Made by a program: the position numbers and the translations under genes
Part shown: one piece after another, positions 55,135 to 64,000 of the stretch
Position numbering within the stretch: position 1 is the first letter of the stretch
Layout of the letters: each line of letters opens with the position of its first letter
Assembly (NCBI GenBank): GCA_004552965.1
Contig: SFMU01000005.1
Coordinates: 1 to 64,000 of the forward strand
Source of the DNA: Bacteroidales bacterium
GTDB taxonomy: Bacteria > Bacteroidota > Bacteroidia > Bacteroidales > UBA932
Length of the DNA: 64,000 nucleotides
Direction of reading: 5' to 3'
The notes under the pieces: model-generated
Seen by the model: the letters and a program-made list of their open reading frames with translations, nothing else
Told to the model about the DNA's origin: nothing
Database searches by the model: none

Positions 55135-56379
55135 CTATCTCCGTCCTCCGCCGCTGCCACCGCTGCTTCTGCCACCCGAGTATCCGCCACCGGAATAGCC
55201 TCCGCCCGAGTAACCGCCGCTTCTGCCGGAGGAAGAACTGCCGGAAGAATAGGATGACCGTGAGCTGGAAGAACTGCCGGAAGACCGGTAGCTGCCGGAG
55301 TTGCCGTAGGAAGACCTGCTCTGGCTGCTTGAAGAAGAGCCGTAGCTGCTGCCGGAAGATGACGGTCTGCTGTACGATGCAGAAGGTCTGCTATAGGATG
55401 AGGAAGGTCTGCTATAGGATGAGGAAGACCTGCTGTAGGAAGATGAAGAAGACCTGCTGCCTGTTGAGGAAACGCTGCTCCGGGATGGATTCGCGGATGT
55501 GGCCCTGCCTGTTGAAGAGGATGACCTGACAGCTCCGCCACCGGCTGTCCTGGTGCGGGACGCTCTGGTTGCGGCCGAGACGGTTGAGGAACGTGAAACA
55601 GCCGAAGTGCTCAGTCCGCTCCTGTTCCTGGTGGTCGAGGAACTCCTGCTGCCTGCATTCCTTGAAACGGAACCGATGCCGCCCCTGACGGATGAGCCGT
55701 TGGCCACGGTCCTTGAAGTGTAGACCCTGTCTCCGCCGTACCATCCCGGACCTCCGTGTCCTGGGTAGTGAATATGTGCATGTCCATAGTACCACGGGTC
55801 ATACCAGCCGCAGTGGTGCCAAGGGTTGTACCATCCGTAGAACCACGGATCGTACCAGCCTCCACAGTACCAAGGGTCATACCAGCCGAAACTCCAGCCG
55901 GCTCCGAAGTACCACGGGTCATACCAGCGGCCGTAATACCACGGGTCATACCAGCCTGCATAGTACCAAGGGTTGGCGCCCCAGTAGAGGGATGAATGGA
56001 ACGGGGTGTACCAGGTTCGTGCATACCACGGCTGGTAGGCATACCAGGTCTCCCAGCCGCTGTCGGTGACGAAGACTGATGTGGTGCTGCCTTCCTTGTC
56101 GAACTCTATTCTTGCATTCTTCCCTTCAGGGATGAACAGGGTATCTACTTTTTCCCCGCTTTTCATGAATATCGGGGATTCCTTCGTTTTCTTCACCAGC
56201 AAGTCCTCTTCGACCTTTGCAATCGTCCGGGCCTGCCTGTCTGCACCTGATCCCTTCGGGTTGTAGTAGACTTCATCCCGGAACTGCTGATTCTGGGATG
56301 CGTCTGCAAATTGCTTTGCGGAGCCGCATGACACCAATGCCAATGCGGATGCCGCCAGGAGTATGATGCGTCTTTTCAT
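55135..56379 (-). CDS. lipoprotein with Trp/Tyr-rich repeats and a Ser/Arg/Gly-rich tail
   Basis: 414 residues. The lipobox LALVSC gives mature Cys at about 18. Residues 30-100 are an ordinary region. Residues about 108-205 are extremely aromatic, with repeated WYDPWYYG-type units (WYDPWYYGRWYDPWYFG and six more). From about 215 to the end it is low-complexity: mainly Ser with Arg, Gly and Tyr (SYSRPSSS, GGYSGGGYSGG). No domain is recognised. It could be a surface or matrix protein using aromatic stacking and a disordered tail. It lies about 110 bases upstream of the FadL-like gene on the same strand. Confidence 0.7.
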   Translation of the reverse strand: MKRRIILLAASALALVSCGSAKQFADASQNQQFRDEVYYNPKGSGADRQARTIAKVEEDLLVKKTKESPIFMKSGEKVDTLFIPEGKNARIEFDKEGSTTSVFVTDSGWETWYAYQPWYARTWYTPFHSSLYWGANPWYYAGWYDPWYYGRWYDPWYFGAGWSFGWYDPWYCGGWYDPWFYGWYNPWHHCGWYDPWYYGHAHIHYPGHGGPGWYGGDRVYTSRTVANGSSVRGGIGSVSRNAGSRSSSTTRNRSGLSTSAVSRSSTVSAATRASRTRTAGGGAVRSSSSTGRATSANPSRSSVSSTGSRSSSSSYSRSSSSYSRPSSSYSRPSASYSRPSSSGSSYGSSSSSQSRSSYGNSGSYRSSGSSSSSRSSYSSGSSSSGRSGGYSGGGYSGGGYSGGRSSGGSGGGRR

Positions 56380-56540
56380 GGTTGAATCTCCTATAATTGA
56401 AATTTATTCGTTAAATTCGCAACCGGATTGTGTACGGACGTACTGTCCGGCCTTACCCGGGTACCGATCAACAAAATCCATTCCTCGGGGGAATCTTGCA
56501 CAATAATAGTGAAAATGTAGCAAAACACCAATTCAACGAT

Positions 56541-58019
56541 ATGGCAAAAGAAGTAACTAAAAGGTCCGAGAACTACTCTCAATGGTATAATGATCTTGTC
56601 GTCAAGGCTGACCTTGCCGAGCAGTCTCCCGTCCGCGGCTGCATGGTGATCAAGCCTTATGGCTATGCTATCTGGGAAAAGATGCAGAGCGTGCTGGATG
56701 CCGCATTCAAGAAAACCGGAGTCCAGAATGCATATTTCCCTCTGTTCATCCCTAAATCATTCTTCAGCCGTGAGGCTGAGCACGTCGCCGGTTTCGCGAA
56801 GGAATGCGCAGTCGTCACCCATCACAGACTGATGAACGACCCGGACGGCAAGGGTGTAGTCGTGGATCCAGAAGCGAAACTTGAGGAAGAACTTGTTGTC
56901 AGACCGACTTCGGAGACCATAATCTGGAGCACCTACAAGAACTGGATCACTTCATGGAGGGATCTTCCTATCCTCTGCAACCAGTGGTGCAACGTGGTCC
57001 GCTGGGAGATGAGGACCCGCCTCTTCCTCCGTACTGCAGAATTCCTCTGGCAGGAGGGGCACACTGCCCATGCCACTGCGGAAGAAGCTGCCGCAAAGGC
57101 TGAAGAGATGGTGAATGTCTATGCCGACTTCGCCCGCAACACCATGGCTCTCCCGGTCATCGTCGGCCACAAGAGCCCTAACGAAAGGTTCGCAGGTGCG
57201 CTCGACACCCTGACGATTGAGGCGATGATGCAGGACGGAAAGGCACTTCAGGCCGGCACATCCCATTTCCTCGGCCAGAATTTTGCAAAGTCTTTCGACG
57301 TCCAGTACACCAACAAGGAGGGCAGGCAGGAATATGTCTGGGCAACTTCCTGGGGCGTTTCGACCCGACTGATGGGTGCCCTTATCATGGCTCACGGCGA
57401 TGACAACGGACTGGTGCTTCCTCCGGCAATCGCACCTATCCAGGTCGTCATGGTCCCTATCTACAAGACCGAAGAGGAGCACAATGCCATCCTCGACAGA
57501 ATGTACGGACTCAAGAAGGCTCTCGAGGCCGAGGGACACAGCGTCAAGATCGACGACCGTGACACCCTGCGCCCGGGCTTCAAGTTTGCCGAATGGGAGC
57601 TCAAGGGAGTTCCGGTGCGCTTTGCCATGGGTCCGCGCGACCTTGCGAACGGAACAGTGGAAGTCGCGCGCCGTGACACTCTGACCAAGGAGACGGTTGC
57701 CCTCGATGGTATCGAGAAGACGATCGCCGATCTTCTTGACGACATCCAAAAGACAATCTATCAGAAGGCCTTCGATTTCCGAGCCGCCAATGTCGAGAAG
57801 TGCGACGACTGGAACGAGTTCAAGGAGAAGATCCAGACCGGAAAGTTCCTTCTCTGCCACTGGGACGGGACAGCCGAGACCGAACAGAAGATCAAGGACG
57901 AGACCAAGGCTACCATCAGGTGCATTCCTGTGGACAGCTTTGTCTGCGAGGAGGAAGGAGTGGACATCTACTCCGGCAAGCCATCCAGACAGAGGGTGGT
58001 CTTCGCCATCTCATATTGA
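56541..58019 (+). CDS. proS: prolyl-tRNA synthetase, archaeal/eukaryal type
   Basis: 492 residues from ATG 56541 ([25 protein letters not shown]). Class II motifs: [38 protein letters not shown] and the C-terminal end VVFAISY, whose final Tyr is typical of this short type without the bacterial editing insert. It charges tRNA-Pro; the cognate tRNA-Pro(UGG) gene is at 8755-8828. The frame is open upstream but without similarity. Confidence 0.96.
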   Translation: MAKEVTKRSENYSQWYNDLVVKADLAEQSPVRGCMVIKPYGYAIWEKMQSVLDAAFKKTGVQNAYFPLFIPKSFFSREAEHVAGFAKECAVVTHHRLMNDPDGKGVVVDPEAKLEEELVVRPTSETIIWSTYKNWITSWRDLPILCNQWCNVVRWEMRTRLFLRTAEFLWQEGHTAHATAEEAAAKAEEMVNVYADFARNTMALPVIVGHKSPNERFAGALDTLTIEAMMQDGKALQAGTSHFLGQNFAKSFDVQYTNKEGRQEYVWATSWGVSTRLMGALIMAHGDDNGLVLPPAIAPIQVVMVPIYKTEEEHNAILDRMYGLKKALEAEGHSVKIDDRDTLRPGFKFAEWELKGVPVRFAMGPRDLANGTVEVARRDTLTKETVALDGIEKTIADLLDDIQKTIYQKAFDFRAANVEKCDDWNEFKEKIQTGKFLLCHWDGTAETEQKIKDETKATIRCIPVDSFVCEEEGVDIYSGKPSRQRVVFAISY

Positions 58020-58042
58020 TATAAACATAAACATATTATTCT

Positions 58043-59179
58043 ATGAAAACTGTCAGATTCACCGCTTTGGCTGCATTGCTGCTTCTGGCAGCCTTCCCTC
58101 TCCGCGCCCAGAATGAGCAGACGGAGAAGAAGGAAGCACAGTCCGCTGCCGATGCCGCAGCGGCAGCAGCAGCAGCTTTCGCTCAGACGGAGGTCCCTAA
58201 GGCCGCTCCTCCGAAGCCTGTCTACTGGAAAAAGGCAGCGACCACATCTCTCGGATTCAGCCAGCAGAAGCTCAGCAACTGGGCTGCCGGAGGTGTCAAC
58301 AACGTCACACTCAACGCGGCTCTGAGAGGGAATGCCAACTTCGCCAAAGGCAAAACCTACTGGAACAACAAGATCGAATGCGACTATGGCTTCATCTACC
58401 AGCAGGACAAGCCTTTCGTCCAGAAGAACCTGGACAGGCTCTACTTCGAGAGTGTCTGCGGTTACTCCAAGAGCCCGAAGTTCGGTCTTTCTGCCAGGAT
58501 AGACTTCCTCTCGCAGTTTTCAAACACCTACAACTACAATTATCCGTCCAGCTTTGAAGGCGATTCGCCGACCGCCAAGGACTGGAGAAACGCCAGGACT
58601 ATCCGTTCCGGTCTCCTGTCTCCTGCCTATGCCCATCTGGGACTCGGTTTCGACATTGTGCCGAATCCGGCCAACAGATGGCTGGTCATCAACTTCTCTC
58701 CGATCACCGGAGGTTTCACTGTGGTGGCGAACAAGGAACTGAGAAGGGCCTACGGAAACCATCGTCTCAAGCAGTACAGGGATGAGGCGGAATATCCTTA
58801 CACGGAGGCGCTTCCGGATGGGACGACGGTCAATCACGGAGAGTATTACAAGATTACCCGTTTCGAGTTGGGATCCCAGCTTGTGGCCAATCTCAACATC
58901 AGGATCAACACCAATTTCATGTTCTCCTCGTCTCTTATCCTTTTCTCCAACTATCTGGACAATCCGCAGAACCTGAGGGTCAACTATTCAAGTGCTGTCT
59001 CCTGGATACTTGCCAAAAACCTTTCCCTGTCGTTCAAGACTTTCCTTCTGTATGACGACAAGGTGATGATCCGCAATCCGGATGACATCGACAAATACCC
59101 TGACGGAAAGCAGAGGGTTCAGCTTCAGGAAATCCTGGGTTTGAATTTCAGTTATTCATTCCCTGTTCCGAAGAAATAA
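58043..59179 (+). CDS. DUF3078 family outer-membrane protein
   Basis: 378 residues with a signal peptide (about 22 residues, ending LRAQ), then an Ala/Glu-rich linker with a poly-Ala run (AAAAAAAAF). The body WKKAATTSLGFSQQKLSNWAAGGVNNVTLNAAL is the DUF3078 hallmark, followed by beta-strand-rich sequence ending LGLNFSYSFPVPKK. Members are predicted outer-membrane or periplasmic beta proteins of unknown role in Bacteroidota. It lies between proS and tilS, 23 and 11 bases away, in one direction. Confidence 0.85.
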   Translation: MKTVRFTALAALLLLAAFPLRAQNEQTEKKEAQSAADAAAAAAAAFAQTEVPKAAPPKPVYWKKAATTSLGFSQQKLSNWAAGGVNNVTLNAALRGNANFAKGKTYWNNKIECDYGFIYQQDKPFVQKNLDRLYFESVCGYSKSPKFGLSARIDFLSQFSNTYNYNYPSSFEGDSPTAKDWRNARTIRSGLLSPAYAHLGLGFDIVPNPANRWLVINFSPITGGFTVVANKELRRAYGNHRLKQYRDEAEYPYTEALPDGTTVNHGEYYKITRFELGSQLVANLNIRINTNFMFSSSLILFSNYLDNPQNLRVNYSSAVSWILAKNLSLSFKTFLLYDDKVMIRNPDDIDKYPDGKQRVQLQEILGLNFSYSFPVPKK

Positions 59180-59190
59180 CCCCCGCTCCA

Positions 59191-60591
59191 GTGCAAGCCC
59201 GCTTCGATTCGATCCTCTCATCCCTGGATGACTGTCGGAAAGCTCTTCTGGCTGTCAGCGGCGGTGTTGATTCGATGGTGATGGCGGAGCTTTTCCTGAA
59301 CTCGGAGTCACATATTCCTTTTGAGATCGCCCACTGCAACTTCCACCTGAGAGGGGAGGCAAGCGACAGCGACGAAGCCCTTGTCAGGGACTGGTGCAGC
59401 CGTTCGGGCGTGCCTTTCCTGAAAAAGGATTTCGCGACCTGTGAATATGCCGCCGAGCATGGGGTCAGCCTTGAGATGGCGGCGAGAACCCTTCGCTACG
59501 AATGGTTTGACGAACTCTGCAGGACGCGGGGATATTCTTTCGTGGCGGTCGCCCACAATGCCAATGACAATGTCGAGACCTTCCTCCTGAATCTGCTTCG
59601 GGGCACAGGCATCAAAGGCCTGACAGGAATGAAGGCGGTCTCTGCAGTTCCGGTTCCGGGGTCCGGCACCAGGCTCGTACGTCCGCTTCTGGGCTTCAGC
59701 AGGGGCGAAATCCTTGAATATGCCGTAAAGTCCGGTGTCATCTGGCACGAGGACCATACCAATGCGGACACCACATTCAAGAGGAACTGCATCAGGAATG
59801 AGATTCTGCCGCTGTTCTCAAGGCTCAATCCTTCCTTTCTGGAGACCATCTCGGCCGACATGTCAAGACTCTTCAGGGAGCAGGAGGCGGCCGACCGGCA
59901 GTTCGTCTCCGAGGCTGCATCAGTCCTTTCCGTGCCTGTCGGGGAAGAAAGGCTGAGAATCGACGCGGAGAGGCTGAGGAATATGCCGGATCCCGAATGG
60001 CTCCTGTTCCGTCTTCTCGAGCCTTACGGTTTTACCTCCCCGGTCTGCAGCGATCTGTGCTCCCTCATCGGACGCCAGGGGACATTCTCCGGCAAGGTCT
60101 TCCATTCTGAAGCTTTCCGCGCAGTGACTTCAGGCACATCGGTCATCGTTGTTCCGGCTTCCCGGACCAGAGACCGTTCCGGTGTGGAAGTAAGGAAGGA
60201 GGGGGAATATTCAGTTGCGGGTATCCGTTTTTCCGTGACTCTCCGCGAGTGGAAGGAGGGGATGCCGCTGCGCAACACTCCCGGGATGCTTGTATTCGAT
60301 TCCTCCGCATTGAGTTTCCCTTTCTCCGTGCGTCTGTGGGAAAATGGCGACTGGCTCTGTCCGCTCGGCCTCAGGAATTCTTCGGGTGGCAGGGGACGCA
60401 AGAAAATCAGTGACCTTTTCGTCGATCTTGGCTATTCACTTCCGGAAAAGGAGGTTGCCCCTGTCGTCGAGCCTTCCGGGAAGGGCAATGCCCCGGGACA
60501 TGTGGCTGCGCTTCTCTGGGAGAGGATTGACGACTCTTTCAAGGTGACTGAAAAAACGGCCTCCGTTGTCGTTATCGAACGGAGACCGTAA
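59191..60591 (+). CDS. tilS: tRNA(Ile)-lysidine synthetase
   Basis: 466 residues from GTG 59191, eleven bases after the DUF3078 stop. The PP-loop is LLAVSGGVDSMVM; then come AHCNFHLRGEASDSDE, VAHNANDNVETFLLNLLRGTGIKGLTGM and the C-terminal domain. TilS converts the wobble C of tRNA-Ile(CAU) to lysidine so that AUA is read as Ile. This genome uses AUA largely within the ATA-TTC context noted in the findings. Confidence 0.95.
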   Translation: MQARFDSILSSLDDCRKALLAVSGGVDSMVMAELFLNSESHIPFEIAHCNFHLRGEASDSDEALVRDWCSRSGVPFLKKDFATCEYAAEHGVSLEMAARTLRYEWFDELCRTRGYSFVAVAHNANDNVETFLLNLLRGTGIKGLTGMKAVSAVPVPGSGTRLVRPLLGFSRGEILEYAVKSGVIWHEDHTNADTTFKRNCIRNEILPLFSRLNPSFLETISADMSRLFREQEAADRQFVSEAASVLSVPVGEERLRIDAERLRNMPDPEWLLFRLLEPYGFTSPVCSDLCSLIGRQGTFSGKVFHSEAFRAVTSGTSVIVVPASRTRDRSGVEVRKEGEYSVAGIRFSVTLREWKEGMPLRNTPGMLVFDSSALSFPFSVRLWENGDWLCPLGLRNSSGGRGRKKISDLFVDLGYSLPEKEVAPVVEPSGKGNAPGHVAALLWERIDDSFKVTEKTASVVVIERRP

Positions 60592-60602
60592 TCATTTCCC
60601 AT

Positions 60603-60663
60603 GGCAATCTTCAGATATCAGCCCGCATGATCTCATGCGGATCCGAATCAGTTTCAGATTGCC
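60603..60663. terminator. nested hairpin between convergent tilS and sppA
   Basis: The outer arms GGCAATCT (60603-60610) and AGATTGCC (60656-60663) enclose an inner perfect stem CCGCATGA/TCATGCGG (60623-60630 with 60633-60640). There is no T run, so it is a candidate bidirectional terminator or 3' end protector rather than a classic one. The right arm touches the sppA stop codon. Confidence 0.5.
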
Positions 60664-62474
60664 TAACGGACTGAAATCCAATATGGCATACGGGCGAAGA
60701 CTACAGGCTCTCCATCGTTGCCTGTGTTCCATCTTCTTGCCCATTTCATCACCTCCCTGGCAGCAGGCTCGGCAGGGGTGCCTTTGAATATTCCGATGGC
60801 CTCTTCCTCGCCTGTCTTGCCGCCGAGCTGGCTGAAAATCCTCTCGAACGGGGTCAGAGGCTTCGGATAGGATACTATACCCCAGGCGGAAAGATCCGGG
60901 TTGCCTGCGAGTCCGGCCGTGTAGGCGAGGGCATCGTCAAGGGTGCCGATCTCGTCCACGAGACCGATCCTGAGAGCTTCTGAACCGGTCCAGACGCGGC
61001 CCTGGGCTATGCTGTCGACTGCATCGACCGTCTTGTCCCTGCCCTGTGCCACTTCATTGACGAAGGTGTCATAGATGTCATCGACAGACTTCTGCATCCA
61101 TGCAGTCTCCTCGCTGTCGAACGGCCTGGTCAGATTGAGCATGTCGGAATGCTTGTGAGAGTTGACCGCCGTGATGTTGACATGGGCGACATCCCTGAGC
61201 GTTCCGGAGAACTCCGGTATGGCGGAGAACACTCCGATCGAACCGGTGAGGGTGGTTCTGTTCGAGAAAATGTGGTCGCAGCTGTTGGAAATCCAGTATC
61301 CGCCGGAAGCCGCATAGTCACCGTAGGACGCCACGACAGGCTTGACGGCTCTCGTGAGATCGATCTCTTCCTTGATCTTGGATGCGGCAAGCACTGTTCC
61401 GCCAGGAGAGTTGACCCTGAGGACCACTCCCTTGACAGTGGAGTCGGCGCGTACTTTTGCGATGATGCCTGCGAAGGTGTCTCCGCAGATGTTCATCGGG
61501 TCTTCCTGCTCGACGATGTCACCGTTGGCATAGATGACCGCGATCTTGTCCTTTGCCCCAAGTTCCGGCTTGACCTTTGCGGCGACATATTCAGGGAACA
61601 TGATGAAACTTACGTCCTTGTAGCTGTCTTTCCCTGCGAGGGACGCGAGCTTTTCCTTGTACTCCTCGACTGTGAATGCCTCGTCGGCAAGCTTGTGCTG
61701 CACCATGTCCCCAGACAGGTTGATGGAAAGATTGTCTATGAAGAAGTTGAGCGAATCCACACTCAGCCCCCTGCTTTCGGCGGTTTCGGACGCGATGGTC
61801 TCCCACATCGAATCTATCATCTCCTGGTTCTGAAGCATGTTCTCAGGGCTTGGCGCGTTCTTGACATAGGTCTCGCCTGCGCTCTTGTACTTTCCATGGC
61901 GGATGAGCTGGAATCTGATCCCGAGCTTGTCGAGCAGGTCCTTCAGGAATATCATCCTGCCGCTGATGCCGACGAAGAAGTTGTTGCCTCCGTGGTGGCT
62001 GGTAGTGTAGATCTTGTCGGCTACCGATGCGAGATAGTATGATCCCGAGGTGAACTGTTCGCCGTAAGCGACGACTGCCTTGCCGCTCTTCCTGAACTCA
62101 ATGAGAGCCTTGCGGAATTCTTCGATCTTGCTCAGGCCAGAGGCCGGAGTGTCCGTTTTCAGGAGGACATATTCGATGGAAGGATCTTCTGCGGCCACCC
62201 TGAGACCCTTTACTGCATCCCTTATTCCCACCTGGCTGAGTTCAGTGTTCTGGATGGTACTGATGATGTCTGCCTGGGTGGTCTGTTCCGTGATCGCAAG
62301 GGTCGCCATGTCGATCACGAGGACTCCTTCCTTTGGAAGCGCTGTCGATGAAGCGCCTGTAGCTGCCAGTCCTGCCATGGAGCCTATCATCATGAAGAAC
62401 ATGATGATCTTGATGATGCCCCAGACTGCAAGTCCGCAGAGGACTGCGAGGACCCATTTGATGAATTCTTTCAT
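60663..62474 (-). CDS. sppA: signal peptide peptidase SppA, 67K type
   Basis: 603 residues from ATG 62474 (MKEFIKWVLAVLCG); the longer frame begins only six codons upstream. One N-terminal membrane span. Two SppA-type repeats: the Lys-bearing N-terminal half (KSGKAVVAYGEQFTSGSYYLASVADKIY) and the Ser-bearing C-terminal half (ASGGYWISNSCDHIFSNRTTLTGSIGV). This is the full-length E. coli-type enzyme with a Ser/Lys dyad. It digests signal peptides in the membrane. It is divergent from hisS across a 292-bp gap without a gene. Confidence 0.93.
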   Translation of the reverse strand: MKEFIKWVLAVLCGLAVWGIIKIIMFFMMIGSMAGLAATGASSTALPKEGVLVIDMATLAITEQTTQADIISTIQNTELSQVGIRDAVKGLRVAAEDPSIEYVLLKTDTPASGLSKIEEFRKALIEFRKSGKAVVAYGEQFTSGSYYLASVADKIYTTSHHGGNNFFVGISGRMIFLKDLLDKLGIRFQLIRHGKYKSAGETYVKNAPSPENMLQNQEMIDSMWETIASETAESRGLSVDSLNFFIDNLSINLSGDMVQHKLADEAFTVEEYKEKLASLAGKDSYKDVSFIMFPEYVAAKVKPELGAKDKIAVIYANGDIVEQEDPMNICGDTFAGIIAKVRADSTVKGVVLRVNSPGGTVLAASKIKEEIDLTRAVKPVVASYGDYAASGGYWISNSCDHIFSNRTTLTGSIGVFSAIPEFSGTLRDVAHVNITAVNSHKHSDMLNLTRPFDSEETAWMQKSVDDIYDTFVNEVAQGRDKTVDAVDSIAQGRVWTGSEALRIGLVDEIGTLDDALAYTAGLAGNPDLSAWGIVSYPKPLTPFERIFSQLGGKTGEEEAIGIFKGTPAEPAAREVMKWARRWNTGNDGEPVVFARMPYWISVR

Positions 62475-62766
62475 GCTGTAAAAATATTTCAATCTGGTTT
62501 CGCAAGTTTATGATTGCCTGTTGTCCGGAGTGTCGTGCGTACTCGCGAAACTTCCATCCACACGCACAGCCCCTTTTGCCCTTGCGGGAATATGCCGGCA
62601 TTCCGCTGCCGCCTGCTCTCGCGTTGGGAGTCAATGTCAGCGGATTTGTCAGATGCCGCTGCAAGCGGTCAAAGTTAAGCATTTTCCGTGACAGGCGAAT
62701 CTGCTTTTGGTGAAAATATGCTATCTTTGCATTCTTTCGAGATTTATCATTAATAATTAGCATCAG

Positions 62767-64000
62767 ATGGCTCAGAAACCTTCCATCCCGAAAGGGACAC
62801 GGGACTTCGGTCAGCAGGAAATGGCTGAAAGGAATTATATTTTCGACACGATCAGGAGTGTCTTCAAAACCTATGGGTACGCGCAGATCGACACGCCTGC
62901 GATGGAAAACCTCTCCACGCTTATGGGTAAGTACGGCGAGGAGGGTGACAAGCTCCTTTTCCGTATCCTCAACTCAGGCGATGCTTTCTCCGGAATCGAC
63001 TATGATTCTTTCCGTACCGGGGACGGGGAAGGCTCCTACAACAGCAAGGCTCTGTCCATGAAGGTCTGCGAGAAGGGCCTGAGGTATGACCTCACTGTTC
63101 CTTTCGCCCGCTATGTCGTTCAGCACCAGAACGAAATCTCCTTCCCTTTCAAGCGTTACCAGATTCAGCCTGTATGGCGCGCCGACCGTCCGCAGAAGGG
63201 ACGCTACCGTGAGTTCTACCAGTGCGATGTGGATGTCATCGGCAGTACTTCCCAGCTGAATGAGCTTGAACTGGTCCAGATTGTCGACAGGGTATTTCAC
63301 CTTTTTGACGTGAATGTCCTCATCAAGATAAACAACCGCAAGGTCCTGACCGGCTTTGCCGAAATCTGCGGCTTCCCTGACAAGGTCGTGGACATCACTG
63401 TCGCAATCGACAAGCTTGACAAGATCGGTCTCGAGGCAGTGAAGGCCGAGATGATCGAGAGGGGTCTCACTCCGGAAGCTGTGGCCGTGCTGGAGCCGAT
63501 CCTGCTGCTTTCCGGCACGACTTCCGAAAAGCTGGCAGTCATGCGCTCCCTGATGAACGGAGGCTCTTCTTCCGGACTGGTTTCCGCCGAGGGCCTCAAG
63601 GGACTTGACGAACTGGAGGAACTGTTCGGTTTCATCGAAGCAGCAGGCATCACGTCTCCTGTCGAGATAGATCTTTCCCTTGCGCGCGGACTGAACTACT
63701 ACACCGGAGCCATCTTCGAGGTCAAGGCTCTGGACTTTGCCATCGGAAGCATCTGCGGCGGCGGGCGTTACGACAACCTTACCGGTATATTCGGTCTTCC
63801 GGGCATGTCCGGCGTCGGTGTCAGTTTCGGCGCAGACAGGATTTACGATGTCCTGAAGGGCCTTGGCAAGTTCCCTGAGGGACTCCGTTCAGCTACGAAA
63901 CTTTTGTTTTCGAATATGGGGCAGGAGGAACTTCTCTACACTCTTCCGGTTGCACGCGGTCTTCGCGAGCGCGGTGTCGCCGTCGAGATATTCCCTGATG
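62767..64000 (+). CDS. hisS: histidyl-tRNA synthetase, 3' end outside the window
   Basis: The first 411 residues are visible; the frame is open to the last base. The opening [14 protein letters not shown] is the usual HisRS start. Class II motifs follow: [14 protein letters not shown], the histidine-binding [15 protein letters not shown], and [17 protein letters not shown], then the motif-3 region [13 protein letters not shown] and the start of the anticodon-binding domain. It charges tRNA-His. A -7-like TATCTTTG is at 62722-62729, about 37 bases before the start. Confidence 0.96.
   Translation, partial: MAQKPSIPKGTRDFGQQEMAERNYIFDTIRSVFKTYGYAQIDTPAMENLSTLMGKYGEEGDKLLFRILNSGDAFSGIDYDSFRTGDGEGSYNSKALSMKVCEKGLRYDLTVPFARYVVQHQNEISFPFKRYQIQPVWRADRPQKGRYREFYQCDVDVIGSTSQLNELELVQIVDRVFHLFDVNVLIKINNRKVLTGFAEICGFPDKVVDITVAIDKLDKIGLEAVKAEMIERGLTPEAVAVLEPILLLSGTTSEKLAVMRSLMNGGSSSGLVSAEGLKGLDELEELFGFIEAAGITSPVEIDLSLARGLNYYTGAIFEVKALDFAIGSICGGGRYDNLTGIFGLPGMSGVGVSFGADRIYDVLKGLGKFPEGLRSATKLLFSNMGQEELLYTLPVARGLRERGVAVEIFPD

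Overview
The window is a chromosomal housekeeping stretch from a member of the Bacteroidales (phylum Bacteroidota). It is moderately GC-rich by eye, roughly mid-50s percent. The assignment rests on several lines: promoters of the Bacteroidota type (TTTG, about 19-20 bases, then TAnnTTTG) in front of both tRNA genes, rpsO, lpxC and others; families largely confined to the phylum (DUF3822, DUF3078, a BT_3928-type DoxX/MauE protein, FadL-like and beta-barrel outer-membrane proteins, paired FKBP lipoproteins); an archaeal/eukaryal-type ProS; and a lipid A gene set. No rRNA, prophage, insertion sequence or CRISPR array was seen. Without database access the genus cannot be named.

Layout. 1-12 kb: the 3' part of an alpha-2-macroglobulin-like gene, tRNA-Val(UAC) with promoter and terminator, a roughly 0.85 kb non-coding repeat island, a large outer-membrane beta-barrel protein preceded by a possible 30-residue secreted peptide, tRNA-Pro(UGG), a LolD-like ABC ATPase, a TrmN6-like methyltransferase, and a divergent ECF sigma / membrane regulator / Spy-like operon. 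This part is unusually rich in short tandem repeats at gene edges. 12-20 kb: lepA, a possible glycosyltransferase, then a leftward cluster of nrnA-like phosphoesterase, two FKBP isomerase lipoproteins, a serine hydrolase and a short ComEC. 20-31 kb: a membrane protein, DUF3822 protein and rsmD; a HerA-like ATPase and CstA; a secreted GH2 glycosidase; a Gfo/Idh/MocA oxidoreductase and an ApbE-like protein; a CotH-kinase lipoprotein. 31-41 kb: rpsO-pnp, a CPBP protease with a sugar nucleotidyltransferase, divIC-purB, folP, tmk and the DoxX-type protein. 41-45 kb: the rimP-nusA-infB operon. 45-53 kb: lpxD, an S9 peptidase, lrgAB, lpxC-lpxA and wbqC. 53-64 kb: a FadL-like protein, an aromatic/serine-rich lipoprotein, proS, a DUF3078 protein, tilS, sppA and the start of hisS.

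How the genes fit together. Most are core functions: translation (lepA, rpsO, infB, rimP, proS, hisS, tilS, rsmD, two tRNAs), RNA turnover (pnp, nrnA), nucleotide and folate synthesis (purB, tmk, folP), and envelope building (lpxD/C/A, lolD, sppA, divIC, outer-membrane proteins, periplasmic isomerases).

The most interesting signals lie below gene level. (1) The hexamer GAATAT/ATATTC occurs about 120 times by hand count, against about 22 expected from base composition, in all codon frames and on both strands. (2) A 72-bp tandem array is flanked by two direct repeats of about 187 bp and holds no convincing gene. (3) 40-bp and 22-bp tandem repeats run right up to the start codons of two neighbouring genes. 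(4) A terminator-like hairpin with a T run sits between the likely promoter and the start codon of rimP-nusA-infB. (5) A perfect 9-bp hairpin occludes the start codon of the ECF sigma gene.
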